Positions 27,824-35,940 of a stretch of DNA of 64,000 nucleotides are shown here, piece by piece. The number at the start of each line of letters is the position of its first letter. Positions within the stretch are counted from its first letter, which is position 1. Below the pieces are notes generated by a model. It saw only the letters and a list, made by a program, of their open reading frames with translations. It had not been told where the DNA came from and ran no database searches. The stretch is taken from the NCBI GenBank assembly GCA_965208945.1, contig OZ242366.1, forward strand, positions 682,001 through 746,000. Reading direction: 5' to 3'. The DNA is from JAPPLB01 sp965208945 (GTDB lineage Bacteria > Acidobacteriota > Terriglobia > Bryobacterales > UBA6623). The position numbers and the translations under genes were made by a program.

Positions 27824-29251
27824 TTACAACACCCCCCTCACGAAGCCGGCCGTCGCCCGGATCCGGTACGGGCCCGGGTCGCGGGTGGCGTTCGGCCCGA
27901 GGTAGTCCGTCTTGCGCACGCGCCGACAGATGAAGGGCTGCGACGGCACGTCCGCGGCATACAGCCCCAGCGCCGCCGCCCAGGCGCGGTCGGCGTGGCC
28001 TCCTCCCGGCTGCGGGCCGCCGTACACGTCGAAGCGCACGTTCCCCGCCGGCGTCGTCACCCGCCGCAGCGAGTGCAGATCGGCCCTCACCGCCGCATCC
28101 ACCGGGATCCGCATCTTGCGGTCTTCGGCGTGCTGCTTCAACAGCGTCGCCAGACTCTGCTTCCGGTCGGCGGTGAACAGCACCCCCTCGACCCGGCGCT
28201 GCCCGTGGCGCCGCTTGGCGGCCTCGGTCGGCGCCTCCCCCATGCCCGTCTGGTCCATCACGATGCGCCTCGGCTGGTAGCGCTCGACCAGCTCGTCCAG
28301 AGCCTTCGCCTGGGCGGCGAACGAGGCCCGCCGCAGGGTGCGCACCTCTCTCGTCCACAGCACGTCCCCCACCCGCTCCCAGACCCAGGCCACCCACAGG
28401 TCGCGGCGGACGCCGATGTCGTTGCCGATGAACGCCTGTCCGCCCGTGAACCCCTTCGGATCGCCGGCGCGCTTGTCCTCGACCCCGGCCAGCAGGTCGT
28501 AGGGCAGCCAGGCGCTGGCCTCGTCGAGCCACTGGAGCTCGTACTCCTGCGCCCAGGCGTCGGGGTCGCCCAGGCCGCGCCGCAGCAGCTCCACGTCGCA
28601 CGGCAGCCCCTCGGCCACCGCCTGGTGGATGTCCACCACGTGCCGCGACCAGGGGTTGCCGGGATCGGAGTCGGTCATCAGTTCGTAGAACTTGTTTGCC
28701 TTGCCGTTGGGCGTCGAGACGACCCGCAGCTTGCGGCCGGCCGTGATCACCGGGAACAGCGCGGCCCAGATCTTGCGGCTGTCGGCGTGGAAGGCGAACT
28801 CGTCGAGCAGCACATTGGCGGAGAAGCCGCGCGCCGTGTCGGGATTGGCGGGCAGCGCGGTGACGCGCGAGCCGCCCGGCAGCCGCACTTCCAGGACCTG
28901 GACCTTGGCGCTCGCCAGGCCGTCGTTTTCAACGTAATCGTAGGCCCTTTGGAGCGTGCTCAGATGCCGTTTGACACCTTCTTCCATCGCTTCCCGCGCC
29001 TGCCGCTCGCTGCGCGATAGGATCACCCAGCGCGACGCGCTGCCGGCGTCCTCGGCATCCGTGCAATCCAGCACGATCTCGAGCGCGGCCGTGAAGGTCT
29101 TGCCGGTCTGGCGGGCGAACATGCCGGCCTTGAGGCGGCTGGTGTCCGCCAGCCAGCGTTGCTGGTAGGGATAGAGGACCGGCGGCTCAGGAGACCCCTT
29201 GGGCCGCGCGCCTCTGGATTTCGCATTTCTGGTTTTTTGTTTTTGCATCAC
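27824..29251 (-). CDS. Mu-like phage terminase large subunit (gp28-type)
   Basis: This is a 475-residue ATPase/nuclease. Walker A is AGMFARQTGKTFTAAL and Walker B is NVLLDEFAFHAD. A coupling motif is suggested by RKLRVVSTPNGKANKFYEL. The C-terminal half carries RNase-H-like acidic motifs (GNDIGVRRDLWVAWVWE and RIVMDQTGMGEAPTE). The order and length fit Mu-like large terminases. The first 15 or so residues come from a 50 bp repeat that also occurs at 29960, so the true start (GTG 29251, ATG 29248 or later) is uncertain. The small subunit gene is directly upstream. No head, tail, portal or integrase gene is nearby, so this is an isolated packaging module or a remnant. The gene itself looks intact. 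Confidence 0.85.
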   Translation of the reverse strand: MMQKQKTRNAKSRGARPKGSPEPPVLYPYQQRWLADTSRLKAGMFARQTGKTFTAALEIVLDCTDAEDAGSASRWVILSRSERQAREAMEEGVKRHLSTLQRAYDYVENDGLASAKVQVLEVRLPGGSRVTALPANPDTARGFSANVLLDEFAFHADSRKIWAALFPVITAGRKLRVVSTPNGKANKFYELMTDSDPGNPWSRHVVDIHQAVAEGLPCDVELLRRGLGDPDAWAQEYELQWLDEASAWLPYDLLAGVEDKRAGDPKGFTGGQAFIGNDIGVRRDLWVAWVWERVGDVLWTREVRTLRRASFAAQAKALDELVERYQPRRIVMDQTGMGEAPTEAAKRRHGQRRVEGVLFTADRKQSLATLLKQHAEDRKMRIPVDAAVRADLHSLRRVTTPAGNVRFDVYGGPQPGGGHADRAWAAALGLYAADVPSQPFICRRVRKTDYLGPNATRDPGPYRIRATAGFVRGVL

Positions 29252-29263
29252 GAATCACGCTCT
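29243..29263. repeat. Short family B fragment between the terminase genes
   Basis: GCATCACGAATCACGCTCTTC lies between the two terminase genes, directly after the small-subunit stop codon (minus strand). Confidence 0.6.
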
Positions 29264-29824
29264 TCAGACGCCATAGCTCTCCCGGATGATCTGGCGCACC
29301 CGCTCGGGCTTGATGGCGGCGCGCTTGGTTTTCTTGGTCCTGGCGGCGGCTTCCTCGGCGGCTTGGCGCTTGATCTCGCGATCACAGCGCAGTGCGGTCT
29401 CTCTCGAACGCTCCAGGCTCTCCTCCATGAGGCTGATCTTGTAGGCGATCGCGACGACGCCGGGCAGAGTTTTCTCGTCGATCTGGAGACTCTGGAGCCG
29501 GGAGGTGAGGTCGAACGCCAGTGACCGCAGAATCTCGATCACGAAGTGCCCGAAATGCCCGCTGGGCGCCGCGCCGAACTTGGCGCTCCATTCCTTGGCG
29601 ATCTGCCGCGTTTGAAGCGCCTGCTCGCAGGCCCTCCGCATCCGCTGGGCATGGCGGTGGACCGCAAAGCGGCTCAGCCGCAGCTCGCCCAGGTCCAGTT
29701 TCTCGAGTAGGGCGTTGGTTCGCCGGGTGGCCTCTCCCTGCGTAACTTCGGGATCACTCAACCAGGCTTCCAGGGTCGCGCTCACGTCGGCTGGAAGCCG
29801 GTCGATGCTGCTGGATCGTGACAT
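29264..29824 (-). CDS. DUF3486 family protein (Mu gp27-like small terminase)
   Basis: This 186-residue protein starts at ATG 29824, after a strong AGGAG ribosome site. The N-terminus SSIDRLPADVSATLEAWLSDP, followed by VTQGEATRRTNALLEKL, is the typical start of DUF3486, whose members are Mu-type small terminase or packaging proteins. The middle is helical, and the C-terminus is basic (RTKKTKRAAIKPERVRQIIRES). It is followed after 12 bp by the large subunit gene. The open frame extends further upstream but without conserved sequence. Confidence 0.82.
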   Translation of the reverse strand: MSRSSSIDRLPADVSATLEAWLSDPEVTQGEATRRTNALLEKLDLGELRLSRFAVHRHAQRMRRACEQALQTRQIAKEWSAKFGAAPSGHFGHFVIEILRSLAFDLTSRLQSLQIDEKTLPGVVAIAYKISLMEESLERSRETALRCDREIKRQAAEEAAARTKKTKRAAIKPERVRQIIRESYGV

Positions 29825-30161
29825 GATTTTTCTCCTGTTCGGGCCTCGACGGGCCGCAAAGGCCGTTTTTCGTTTTTCGGGAAGACTTGGTAAGGGGACC
29901 GGTGCCGCTCGGGAACGTAACGGCTGGCAGCCGTCGAACCTCCCTGAGAAACGCTGATAGCGCCTCGGGATTTCGCATTTTTGTTTTTCGATTTTGCATC
30001 GCGCAACACGAATCACGAGCCACGAATCACGGCCCTTCATCACGAGTCAAGGCTCTTCTCTCCTCATGCTATGCAGACCGAACCGGACAAAAAAAGACTG
30101 AAGCCCTTCAGTACCAAGAGGCATCAATTCGACAGGCGCCCGGGTATGATGGAGCAAGTCG
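29825..30161. repeat. Gene-free stretch with a 50 bp direct repeat and family B 7-mers
   Basis: Positions 29960-30013 (GCGCCTCGGGATTTCGCATT, a T-rich run, then ATCGCGCAACACGAATCACG) repeat the segment at 29209-29258. Family B 7-mers continue to about 30056. The rest is the ribosome site of the DUF3486 gene (minus) and leader sequence for the Wzt-like gene (plus). No gene is seen here. Confidence 0.75.
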
Positions 30162-31493
30162 ATGGGAGTCGTTGCATTCCAGGGCGTCAGCAAGGTCTTC
30201 AAGACCTATCCGCACGGCTCCGGCCGCCTCAAGGAGTTTCTGACGGCGGGCCGGCTCCGGCGTCACGAGGAGCACTGGGCGCTTCGGGATGTCACGCTCG
30301 ACATTCAGCAGGGCGAGACGTTCTGCATCGTGGGAGAGAACGGCTCCGGCAAGACAACCCTGCTCAAGCTCATCGCCGGCATCCTGCGTCCCAGCAGCGG
30401 GACCGTGCGCGTCCGCGGACGGGTCGCCGCTCTGCTGGAGCTGGGCTCGGGGTTCAACTCGGAGTTCACCGGCCGCGAGAACGTCTACCTCAATGGGACG
30501 CTCCTGGGGCTGACGACCCGCGAGATCGCGCAGCGTCTCGACGGCATCTTCGCCTTCGCCGAGTTGGACCGGCACGCCGATCAGCCCTTGAAGACCTACT
30601 CCAGCGGGATGGTCATGCGGCTGGCGTTCTCGATCGCCGTGCAGGTCGACCCCGAGATCCTGATCGTGGACGAGGCGCTCTCGGTAGGGGACATCCGGTT
30701 CGCGCAACGCTGCATGCACAAGATCCACGAACTGCGGGAGCGCGGCGTGACGATCGTCTTCGTCAGCCACAACATCGCCGACGTCAAGGCCCTGGGCGAC
30801 CGCACGCTGTGGCTCGAAGAGGGCCGTATCGCCAAGCTGGGAGATACGAAGGAGGTGGCGCTCGACTACATGGCGGCGCTGGTCAAGAAGGATGCGGTCT
30901 ATCTGCGGGGCGAGCGGGCCCGCGGGCGCGCCGAGAAGCGCTTGGACCCGCCGGAAGAAGTGATCACGCGCCTTCCGAAAGATCCCAAGCGGCACGGGGA
31001 CGGGCGCGGCGAGGTGCTCGGCATCACGGTCGTCGATGAGCGGGGCCGGACCCTCCAGGCGATCGTTCCGGGGCAGAGGATCGTGGTGCGCATCAGCGTG
31101 CGGGCCCGCCAGGAGGTGCGGCTGCCCATCGTCGGCTGCCAACTGCGAAACGACCGCGGGATGGATTTTGCCGGAACCAATACCATCCAGGAAGATGTCG
31201 CCCTGCCCATCATGCAACCGGGCGACGTGATCACGGCGGACTTTCACCTTCACATGCCGCGCTTCGCCGCCGATCACATCACGTTCACGCCGGCCTTCGC
31301 CGAAGGCGCCGTGACCGAGTTCGCGGTCTGCGACATGGTCGAGAACGCGCTCCGCCTGCCCGTGGAAAAAGAAGCGCCGCCGGTGGAGGGCTTGCTGAGC
31401 ATCCCCTTTCGCGCGGTGGCCTATGGGCAGGGAGCGAAATCCACTACCGGACACGACAGAAGAATGGGAGGAGATGAAATATGCGGTCACTGA
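30162..31493 (+). CDS. Wzt-like ABC transporter ATPase (polysaccharide/teichoic acid export type)
   Basis: This is a 443-residue protein. The ATPase domain (about residues 1-240) has Walker A CIVGENGSGKTTLLKL, the family-specific LLELGSGFNSEFTGRENVYLNG, signature TYSSGMVMRLAFSIA, Walker B LIVDEALSVGD and H-loop FVSHN. This is the Wzt/TagH group, with YSSGM instead of LSGGQ. The C-terminal 180 residues look like a Wzt substrate-binding beta-sandwich (GEVLGITVVDERGRTLQAIVPGQ ... FTPAFAEGAVTEFAVCD), which recognises the end of the exported glycan. No Wzm permease or glycosyltransferase gene is adjacent. Its last 13 bases overlap the next gene. Confidence 0.87.
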   Translation: MGVVAFQGVSKVFKTYPHGSGRLKEFLTAGRLRRHEEHWALRDVTLDIQQGETFCIVGENGSGKTTLLKLIAGILRPSSGTVRVRGRVAALLELGSGFNSEFTGRENVYLNGTLLGLTTREIAQRLDGIFAFAELDRHADQPLKTYSSGMVMRLAFSIAVQVDPEILIVDEALSVGDIRFAQRCMHKIHELRERGVTIVFVSHNIADVKALGDRTLWLEEGRIAKLGDTKEVALDYMAALVKKDAVYLRGERARGRAEKRLDPPEEVITRLPKDPKRHGDGRGEVLGITVVDERGRTLQAIVPGQRIVVRISVRARQEVRLPIVGCQLRNDRGMDFAGTNTIQEDVALPIMQPGDVITADFHLHMPRFAADHITFTPAFAEGAVTEFAVCDMVENALRLPVEKEAPPVEGLLSIPFRAVAYGQGAKSTTGHDRRMGGDEICGH

Positions 31494-31846
31494 AGGGATG
31501 CTTCTTGCTCGTCGTAGCTTTCGTTTTGACGCTCAACAATTTCTTCTACGCCGTCAATCCCGCGACGGCCAAGCCCATATTCGATTGGCTCGACCCTTTT
31601 GCAGTCATTGCCCTCGTGCTCGTTTTCATCGAGAAAATCTTCGGTTCGGTGAAGGGTGAAACCGAATGGCCCCGGCTCGTGGTGGCGGTCCTGGTCGGGG
31701 CGCTGGCTCATTTATATGCCTACAACTACCTGGCGAAGATGGCGGACAGTGGGCTGGAGAGCGGGACCCTGTGGCTTGTCATGGTGCCGTTTGCAGCCTC
31801 GTTGCTCATCTATGAGGGCCTGTTGCTGATTCGTGCATCCGAATAA
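31481..31846 (+). CDS. Small membrane protein of unknown function
   Basis: This 121-residue protein has four likely membrane segments: CFLLVVAFVLTLNNFFYAV, FAVIALVLVFIEKIFG, LVVAVLVGALAHLYAYNYL and TLWLVMVPFAASLLIYEGLL. A GGGAGGAG ribosome site lies 5-10 bases before ATG 31481. It overlaps the end of the Wzt-like gene by 13 bases, so it is probably co-expressed. I do not recognise a family, and nothing shows that it is the missing permease: it is too short for Wzm. Confidence 0.7.
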   Translation: MRSLKGCFLLVVAFVLTLNNFFYAVNPATAKPIFDWLDPFAVIALVLVFIEKIFGSVKGETEWPRLVVAVLVGALAHLYAYNYLAKMADSGLESGTLWLVMVPFAASLLIYEGLLLIRASE

Positions 31847-31869
31847 GGGCTTGTCTGGTAGTGTGTATC

Positions 31870-31936
31870 AGCCTGCATTTCTCACCAAGTGGCGAAGTGA
31901 AGTGCGTGCGGATCACAAGACACGCATCACGGGTTT
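31870..31936. repeat. Truncated family A left end joined to family B 7-mers
   Basis: AGCCTGCATTTCTCACCAAG and about 20 more bases match the first 40 bp of family A. The match breaks off after GAAGTGCGTG, and GATCACAAGACACGCATCACGG follows. A complete family A copy starts at 31937. Confidence 0.8.
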
Positions 31937-32119
31937 TAGCCTGCATTTCTCACCACGCGGCGAGGCGAAGTGCGTGAGAGGGCCGTCAGGGCAAGGCGCG
32001 AGCCGCTTGGCGCGCGCAGGCGTACTTGAACCGTACGTTGAGCACGGCAAGCAAGCGCAACGAAGTCCTGGCGGTCGTATCGTGTCCTTCGACCGTCGGG
32101 TGGTGAGAAATGCAGGCTA
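31937..32119. repeat. Family A palindromic repeat, copy 4 (forward orientation)
   Basis: Complete 183 bp copy with both 20 bp ends intact. It is flanked on both sides by family B sequence, inside a 453 bp gene-free stretch (31847-32299). Confidence 0.95.
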
Positions 32120-32299
32120 GAAGACTCGGCCTGAACCCAAGCCGCCTTGGAGCAACGGCACTACCACCCTGCTCAGGTTTTGGGGTCACGAATCACGAAT
32201 CACGGCCTTTATCGCCAGCCGCCATTGAGCAACGGCCATACGACCTGCTGAGGTTTTTGCATCACAAAACACGAGACACGAATCACGAGACACGGCCTT
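32120..32299. repeat. Family B repeat cluster, copy 2 (two units)
   Basis: Two successive units, each with an (AGCCGCC)TTGGAGCAACGG-like body and a CACGAAT/CACGAGA 7-mer block (32178-32210 and 32262-32298). The last 7-mer block ends against the stop codon of the minus-strand methyltransferase. Confidence 0.85.
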
Positions 32300-33187
32300 T
32301 TATCGCCCTGCGTGGAGGATGGTTCGCTCGTAGACGAAGCCCGACGGCCGCAGGATGCCCGAGTGCCGGCCGGCGGCCTTGACTTCCCGAAACCCGAACT
32401 TGCCCAACAGTTCCTCGATGCAGGCCTGGTTGGGCCACCACCAGGAAATCTCATCGACCTCCGGATCGGCGCCCCCGACGTAGAGCATGGCCGGCCGCTC
32501 GTCCTCCGTCTCGGGGACGAACTGCGAAAGAACCAGCGTCCCCGCGCAAAGGGGAACAACGGCCGCCAGGGCTTGCAGCGGATGGAGCGTGTGCAGCAGC
32601 ACGTCGCCGATGAACACCAGGTCGAAATCCCCTCCCCCGAGCTTTTCGGGAGTCAGGTCGTAGATGCTCGAATAGCGGCGGTCGACTTCGACATCCAGGC
32701 GCTCCCGGCAGAAGCGGAAAGGGCCGTCGAGCAGCAAGTCGTAGTACTCGGCGGCGCGTTGGGCGGCGGGCTTCTTCGGGCCGGTCCCTTCGCGGCCGGG
32801 ATCGAGCATGTGCTCGATCTTGTCGATGGACTGCTCGACGGTCTGCCCGGGAAACCGGTCCAGCGATTCGAGAGAAGGCAGCTCCACCGAAGTGACCCGA
32901 GCGCCCCGCCTGGCGAACTCGAACGTGAAGAACCCGGTCGCCGAGCCGACGTCGAGAACGCGCAGGCCGCTCATCTCTTCGGGAAACGCAAAGCGATCGA
33001 GGCTGCCTCGGAAATCGTAGAGCCCGGGTGTCACCAGCCCGTCGCCGAGATCGACGGAGTGGTACCAGTAGTAGCGCGCGGCTTCATCGAGGCCGAGCGC
33101 CCGCAGACGTTCGTTGAACCGGCGCGTTTCGCCGGCATGCTCGGCCGCGATGCGCCGCTGCTCTTCCGGCTGAAGCTGCTGAACCAT
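32300..33187 (-). CDS. Class I SAM-dependent methyltransferase (CmoB-like, DUF1698)
   Basis: The 295-residue protein from ATG 33187 has a helical N-terminus. The typical block YYWYHSVDLGDGLVTPGLYD, followed by FRGSL, leads into motif I (LRVLDVGSATGFFTFEFARRGA). Motif II is in RVTSVELP and motif IV in DFDLVFIGDVLLHTL. The YHSVDLGDG..TPG..D run strongly resembles tRNA carboxymethyluridine methyltransferases of the CmoB type and related DUF1698 proteins. Many acidobacterial members are annotated only as methyltransferases, so the substrate (tRNA or small molecule) is open. The TAA stop is followed immediately by family B sequence. Confidence 0.75.
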   Translation of the reverse strand: MVQQLQPEEQRRIAAEHAGETRRFNERLRALGLDEAARYYWYHSVDLGDGLVTPGLYDFRGSLDRFAFPEEMSGLRVLDVGSATGFFTFEFARRGARVTSVELPSLESLDRFPGQTVEQSIDKIEHMLDPGREGTGPKKPAAQRAAEYYDLLLDGPFRFCRERLDVEVDRRYSSIYDLTPEKLGGGDFDLVFIGDVLLHTLHPLQALAAVVPLCAGTLVLSQFVPETEDERPAMLYVGGADPEVDEISWWWPNQACIEELLGKFGFREVKAAGRHSGILRPSGFVYERTILHAGR

Positions 33188-33239
33188 GACGAACTTCCGA
33201 GTGTACAACGCCAAGCTCGCCCGACAGCGCGCGCCGCCC

Positions 33240-33335
33240 TGCATGCAATCCGCCCTGGAGCAACGGCCGTACCGCCTGCCTCGGCTTTGGGGTCACGAAA
33301 CACGAGACACGAATCACGAATCACGGCCTTTTAGA
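33240..33335. repeat. Family B repeat, copy 3
   Basis: The body (AATCCGCCCTGGAGCAACGG and onward) and a CACGAAACACGAGACACGAATCACGAATCACGG-type 7-mer block lie between the methyltransferase start and tRNA-Glu. Read on the minus strand, the unit begins within a few bases of the tRNA 3' end. Confidence 0.85.
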
Positions 33336-33338
33336 AAT

Positions 33339-33416
33339 TGGCGTCCCCAGCGGGATTTGAACCCGCGTTGCCGCCGTGAAAGGGCGGTGTCCTAGGCCTG
33401 GCTAGACGATGGGGAC
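33339..33416 (-). tRNA. tRNA-Glu (anticodon TTC)
   Basis: On the minus strand the sequence begins GTCCCCATCGTCTAGCC and closes with TGGGGACG plus an encoded CCA (33339-33341). The anticodon stem-loop is CCGCC-CTTTCAC-GGCGG, giving anticodon TTC. The T arm is CGCGGGTTCAAATCCCGC. The 7 bp acceptor stem is perfect. Confidence 0.97.
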
Positions 33417-33878
33417 GCGATGGGACCTGCTGCGTCTGCGGAGGGTTGCTGCTCGTCTCAGTCTATCGGCGCTTCGACTGGGCGTCAACAAACCGCCCGG
33501 AGGCGCCCTGGAACTTCGGTGTCTGTCTCATGCCGCGTGATTGGTTTAGGTCAGTACCAGGTCTGTTTCAGCCGCTGTGAGCTCGGTCTCGGGCGGCCTC
33601 AGTCTTAATCTCTTCCCAGACGAGGTAAAATGACATCTATAATGATATTGAGTATACTATACTGACATTGTCAGAATAGGTACTGTGGTATTAGGCTCGG
33701 GCCGGATGCGCCATGCAGTACGGCGCCTCAACGATCCCAAGTATGAGCAGTTGCCGCTTCAGAACGCCCTGGTGAAATCTCCAGCGAACTCATTGCCCTC
33801 TACGAACGGCACTGCCGGGACTGGCGGTCCTTCATGCCGCTGAACGGGCCCGGCTCACTGCGAAAGGTTGCCTGATCC
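33417..33878. other. 462 bp gap with AT-rich operator-like palindromes and a decayed reading frame
   Basis: An AT-rich island (about 33605-33690) contains TATAAT (33638-33643), the palindrome AGTATACT (33651-33658) and the perfect palindrome CTGACA-T-TGTCAG (33662-33674). These are plausible promoter and operator sites for the XRE-type gene at 33879. From 33706 a short frame (MRHAVRRLNDPKYEQLPLQN) seems to continue in another frame (ELIALYERHCRDWRSFMPLN) and ends with TGA at 33873-33875, just before the XRE gene. It may be a frameshifted small gene. Confidence 0.5.
33662..33674. promoter_or_regulatory. Palindromic operator candidate upstream of the XRE-ImmA gene
   Basis: CTGACA-T-TGTCAG is a perfect 6 bp inverted repeat in an AT-rich region that otherwise stands out from the GC-rich window. 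XRE-type antitoxins often bind such sites to repress their own operon. Confidence 0.4.
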
Positions 33879-35093
33879 ATGCCAAAGGGAATAGATCGGA
33901 TCGATCCCCGGGTGCTGGGCGCACGTCTTCAAGACGCCCGGCGGGCTTGCGGACTCACTCAGCAACAAGTCGCGAAGGAACTGCGTGTGGCCCGCACCAC
34001 CATCGTCGCAATGGAGAAAGGGGAAAGGAAGACTTCGCCCAGCGAGTTGATAACCCTCGCCAACCTGTACCGGCGACCGATGTCGGAACTTGTCGGCCGC
34101 GAGCAAGTCACCGAGAGCTTCATCCCACAGTTCCGTTCAACAGAGCGTCAAACGCTGGCGATTTCGGCCGAGTATGAGAAAAGCGCTTATGAACTCCAGC
34201 GGCTGTCCGAAGACTACGCGGAACTGGAGAGCATACTGCGAGTGCGCCGGCGCTGGCAGTACCCGCCTGTATACGAAACGTCCGGGGCGTCTCCCGAGGA
34301 TATCGGGTCGGAGGTTGCGGGAGCTGAGCGGAACCGTTTGGGCCTCGGTGATGGACCGGTCGGGAACCTGCGAGAGCGTTTGGAGTCGGATGTCGGATTG
34401 CGAATCTTCTACTTCAGGATGCCCTCGAAGCTGGCCGGCCTGTTCGCGTACAACGAAGATCTGGGGGCCTGCATTGGAATCAACTCGAATCACCCCCCTG
34501 AACGAAGGCGATGGTCGTTGGCGCATGAATTCGGCCACTTCCTGATGCACCGATTCCGTCCCGGGATCACGGTGTTGGACTTACATCGGCAACGATCGGC
34601 CAGGGAACGAGTGACGGATTCTTTCGCCGAAAACTTCCTCATGCCCGCCGCGGGTCTTGCTCGTCGATTCATCGAGCTTCAAAGGGTCTCGGATCAAGGT
34701 GCGACACTGGCGGACGTTGTCGACTTGGCGCACCTGTACGGCGTTTCATTCCAAGCCATGGTTCGCCGCTTGGAGACCCTTCGCCGCATACCTTCCGGAA
34801 CTTGGCAACGGCTTTCCGCGGAGGGTTTTCGAGTCCGGGAGGCGCAGCGATTGCTTGGGATCGAGACGGAACCGCCCCCCGGAGACCTGCTGCCGCAACG
34901 GTACAAGTCCTTGACGGTGGAGGCCTTCCGGAAAGAGTTGCTGAGCGAGGGGCTGCTTGCTCGATATCTTCGTACGGACCGGGTGTCGGCGCGGTCGGTT
35001 GTGGAGGATCTGGCAAGGGATATTCATCACGAGGACGGCGGAGACTTTACACAGCTTGAGCTGGACCTGGCGCAGTCGCTGAGTGGGCGGTAG
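33879..35093 (+). CDS. XRE helix-turn-helix / ImmA-IrrE metallopeptidase fusion protein
   Basis: This is a 404-residue protein. The XRE DNA-binding domain (about residues 12-70) reads RLQDARRACGLTQQQVAKEL. The peptidase part carries RRWSLAHEFGHFLMH, with the HExxH zinc motif at 216-220, and DSFAENFLMPA supplies the third, acidic residue. This COG2856 architecture acts as an antitoxin-like or phage-defence regulator that cleaves a partner or repressor. The PIN-domain gene starts 2 bases after its stop, so the two form a bicistronic toxin-antitoxin-type module. Confidence 0.9.
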   Translation: MPKGIDRIDPRVLGARLQDARRACGLTQQQVAKELRVARTTIVAMEKGERKTSPSELITLANLYRRPMSELVGREQVTESFIPQFRSTERQTLAISAEYEKSAYELQRLSEDYAELESILRVRRRWQYPPVYETSGASPEDIGSEVAGAERNRLGLGDGPVGNLRERLESDVGLRIFYFRMPSKLAGLFAYNEDLGACIGINSNHPPERRRWSLAHEFGHFLMHRFRPGITVLDLHRQRSARERVTDSFAENFLMPAAGLARRFIELQRVSDQGATLADVVDLAHLYGVSFQAMVRRLETLRRIPSGTWQRLSAEGFRVREAQRLLGIETEPPPGDLLPQRYKSLTVEAFRKELLSEGLLARYLRTDRVSARSVVEDLARDIHHEDGGDFTQLELDLAQSLSGR

Positions 35094-35095
35094 GC

Positions 35096-35641
35096 GTGAG
35101 TCTGGCCTCCTGTCCAGTCGTGTTCGATGCGTCCGTTCTCATCAACCTGCTGGCCTCCCAGCGGGCAGAGGACATCATCCGTTCGCTCGGCGCGCCTGCC
35201 TGCATTTGTCCGGCGGTTCTCGAGGAAACCATGTATGTCCGTTCAGAAACGGCCGGCGAGCCCCCGCAGCAAGTGCGCATCGACAAGCTTCTCGGCGCCG
35301 GCGTGCTCGAGGAGGTCGATCTCGACGACGACAAAGAGCGGGAACTGTACATCGAGTACTCGATGGGGCTTGACGACGGCGAGGCGATGACGATCGCGTT
35401 AGCCGAGAACCGCTGCCTCGCGGTGGCGACGGACGACAAGAAGGCCCGCCGATTCGCGCAGCGCGATGGATCGAGCGTCGCCAGTGTCATCGGCACGCCG
35501 ATGTTGATTCGTCACTGGGCGGATGTCAAGCGACCGAATGTCGAAGCGCTGCGCTTGGCGATCAACCGAATTGAACAGTTAGCCCGGTTTCGGCCAGACA
35601 CGGCGGACCCACTGAGGCAGTGGTGGAACTCGCAGAGATAA
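35096..35641 (+). CDS. PIN-domain protein, probable toxin/ribonuclease
   Basis: The 181-residue protein starts at a GTG two bases after the XRE-ImmA stop. The N-terminus VVFDASVLINLLAS gives the first PIN aspartate. VLEETMYV adds an acidic residue, then DDGEAMTIALAE and CLAVATDDKKARRFA supply the remaining metal-binding acids. PIN proteins next to XRE-ImmA proteins are predicted RNases held in check by the partner. The unit ends 52 bp before family A copy 5. Confidence 0.85.
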   Translation: MSLASCPVVFDASVLINLLASQRAEDIIRSLGAPACICPAVLEETMYVRSETAGEPPQQVRIDKLLGAGVLEEVDLDDDKERELYIEYSMGLDDGEAMTIALAENRCLAVATDDKKARRFAQRDGSSVASVIGTPMLIRHWADVKRPNVEALRLAINRIEQLARFRPDTADPLRQWWNSQR

Positions 35642-35693
35642 AACTTGCTGAAGATGAATCGTCTATCGACGCACTCTATTTTATGAGACTGGC

Positions 35694-35875
35694 TAGCCTG
35701 CATTTCTCACCACGTGGCGAGGCGAAGTGCCTGAGAGGGCCGTCAGGACGAGGCGCGAGCCGCTTGGCGCGCGCAGGCGTACTTGACAGTACGTTGAGCA
35801 CGGCAAGCAAGTGCAACGAAGTCCTGGCGGTCGTATCGCCTGCTTCGACCGTCGGGTGGTGAGAAATGCAGGCTA
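35694..35875. repeat. Family A palindromic repeat, copy 5 (forward orientation)
   Basis: Complete copy with intact ends and one deleted base in the central arm (TACTTGACAGTACG). It follows the PIN gene without touching its stop codon. Confidence 0.95.
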
Positions 35876-35940
35876 AGGGTGCTTCGCCTTCTTGACAACG
35901 CCCTTGTCGGGCTTGAGCTAAGGCTCTAAGCTTTGAGAGT

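Noticed and set aside
27702..28601. Second minus-strand frame within the terminase gene
   Set aside because: It is an Arg/Gly/Ala-rich overlapping frame of low complexity; the terminase frame carries the Walker and nuclease motifs.
31481..31846. Small membrane protein as the missing Wzm permease of the Wzt-like ATPase
   Set aside because: It is 121 residues with about four helices; Wzm proteins are about twice as long with six. Only the gene overlap supports a link.
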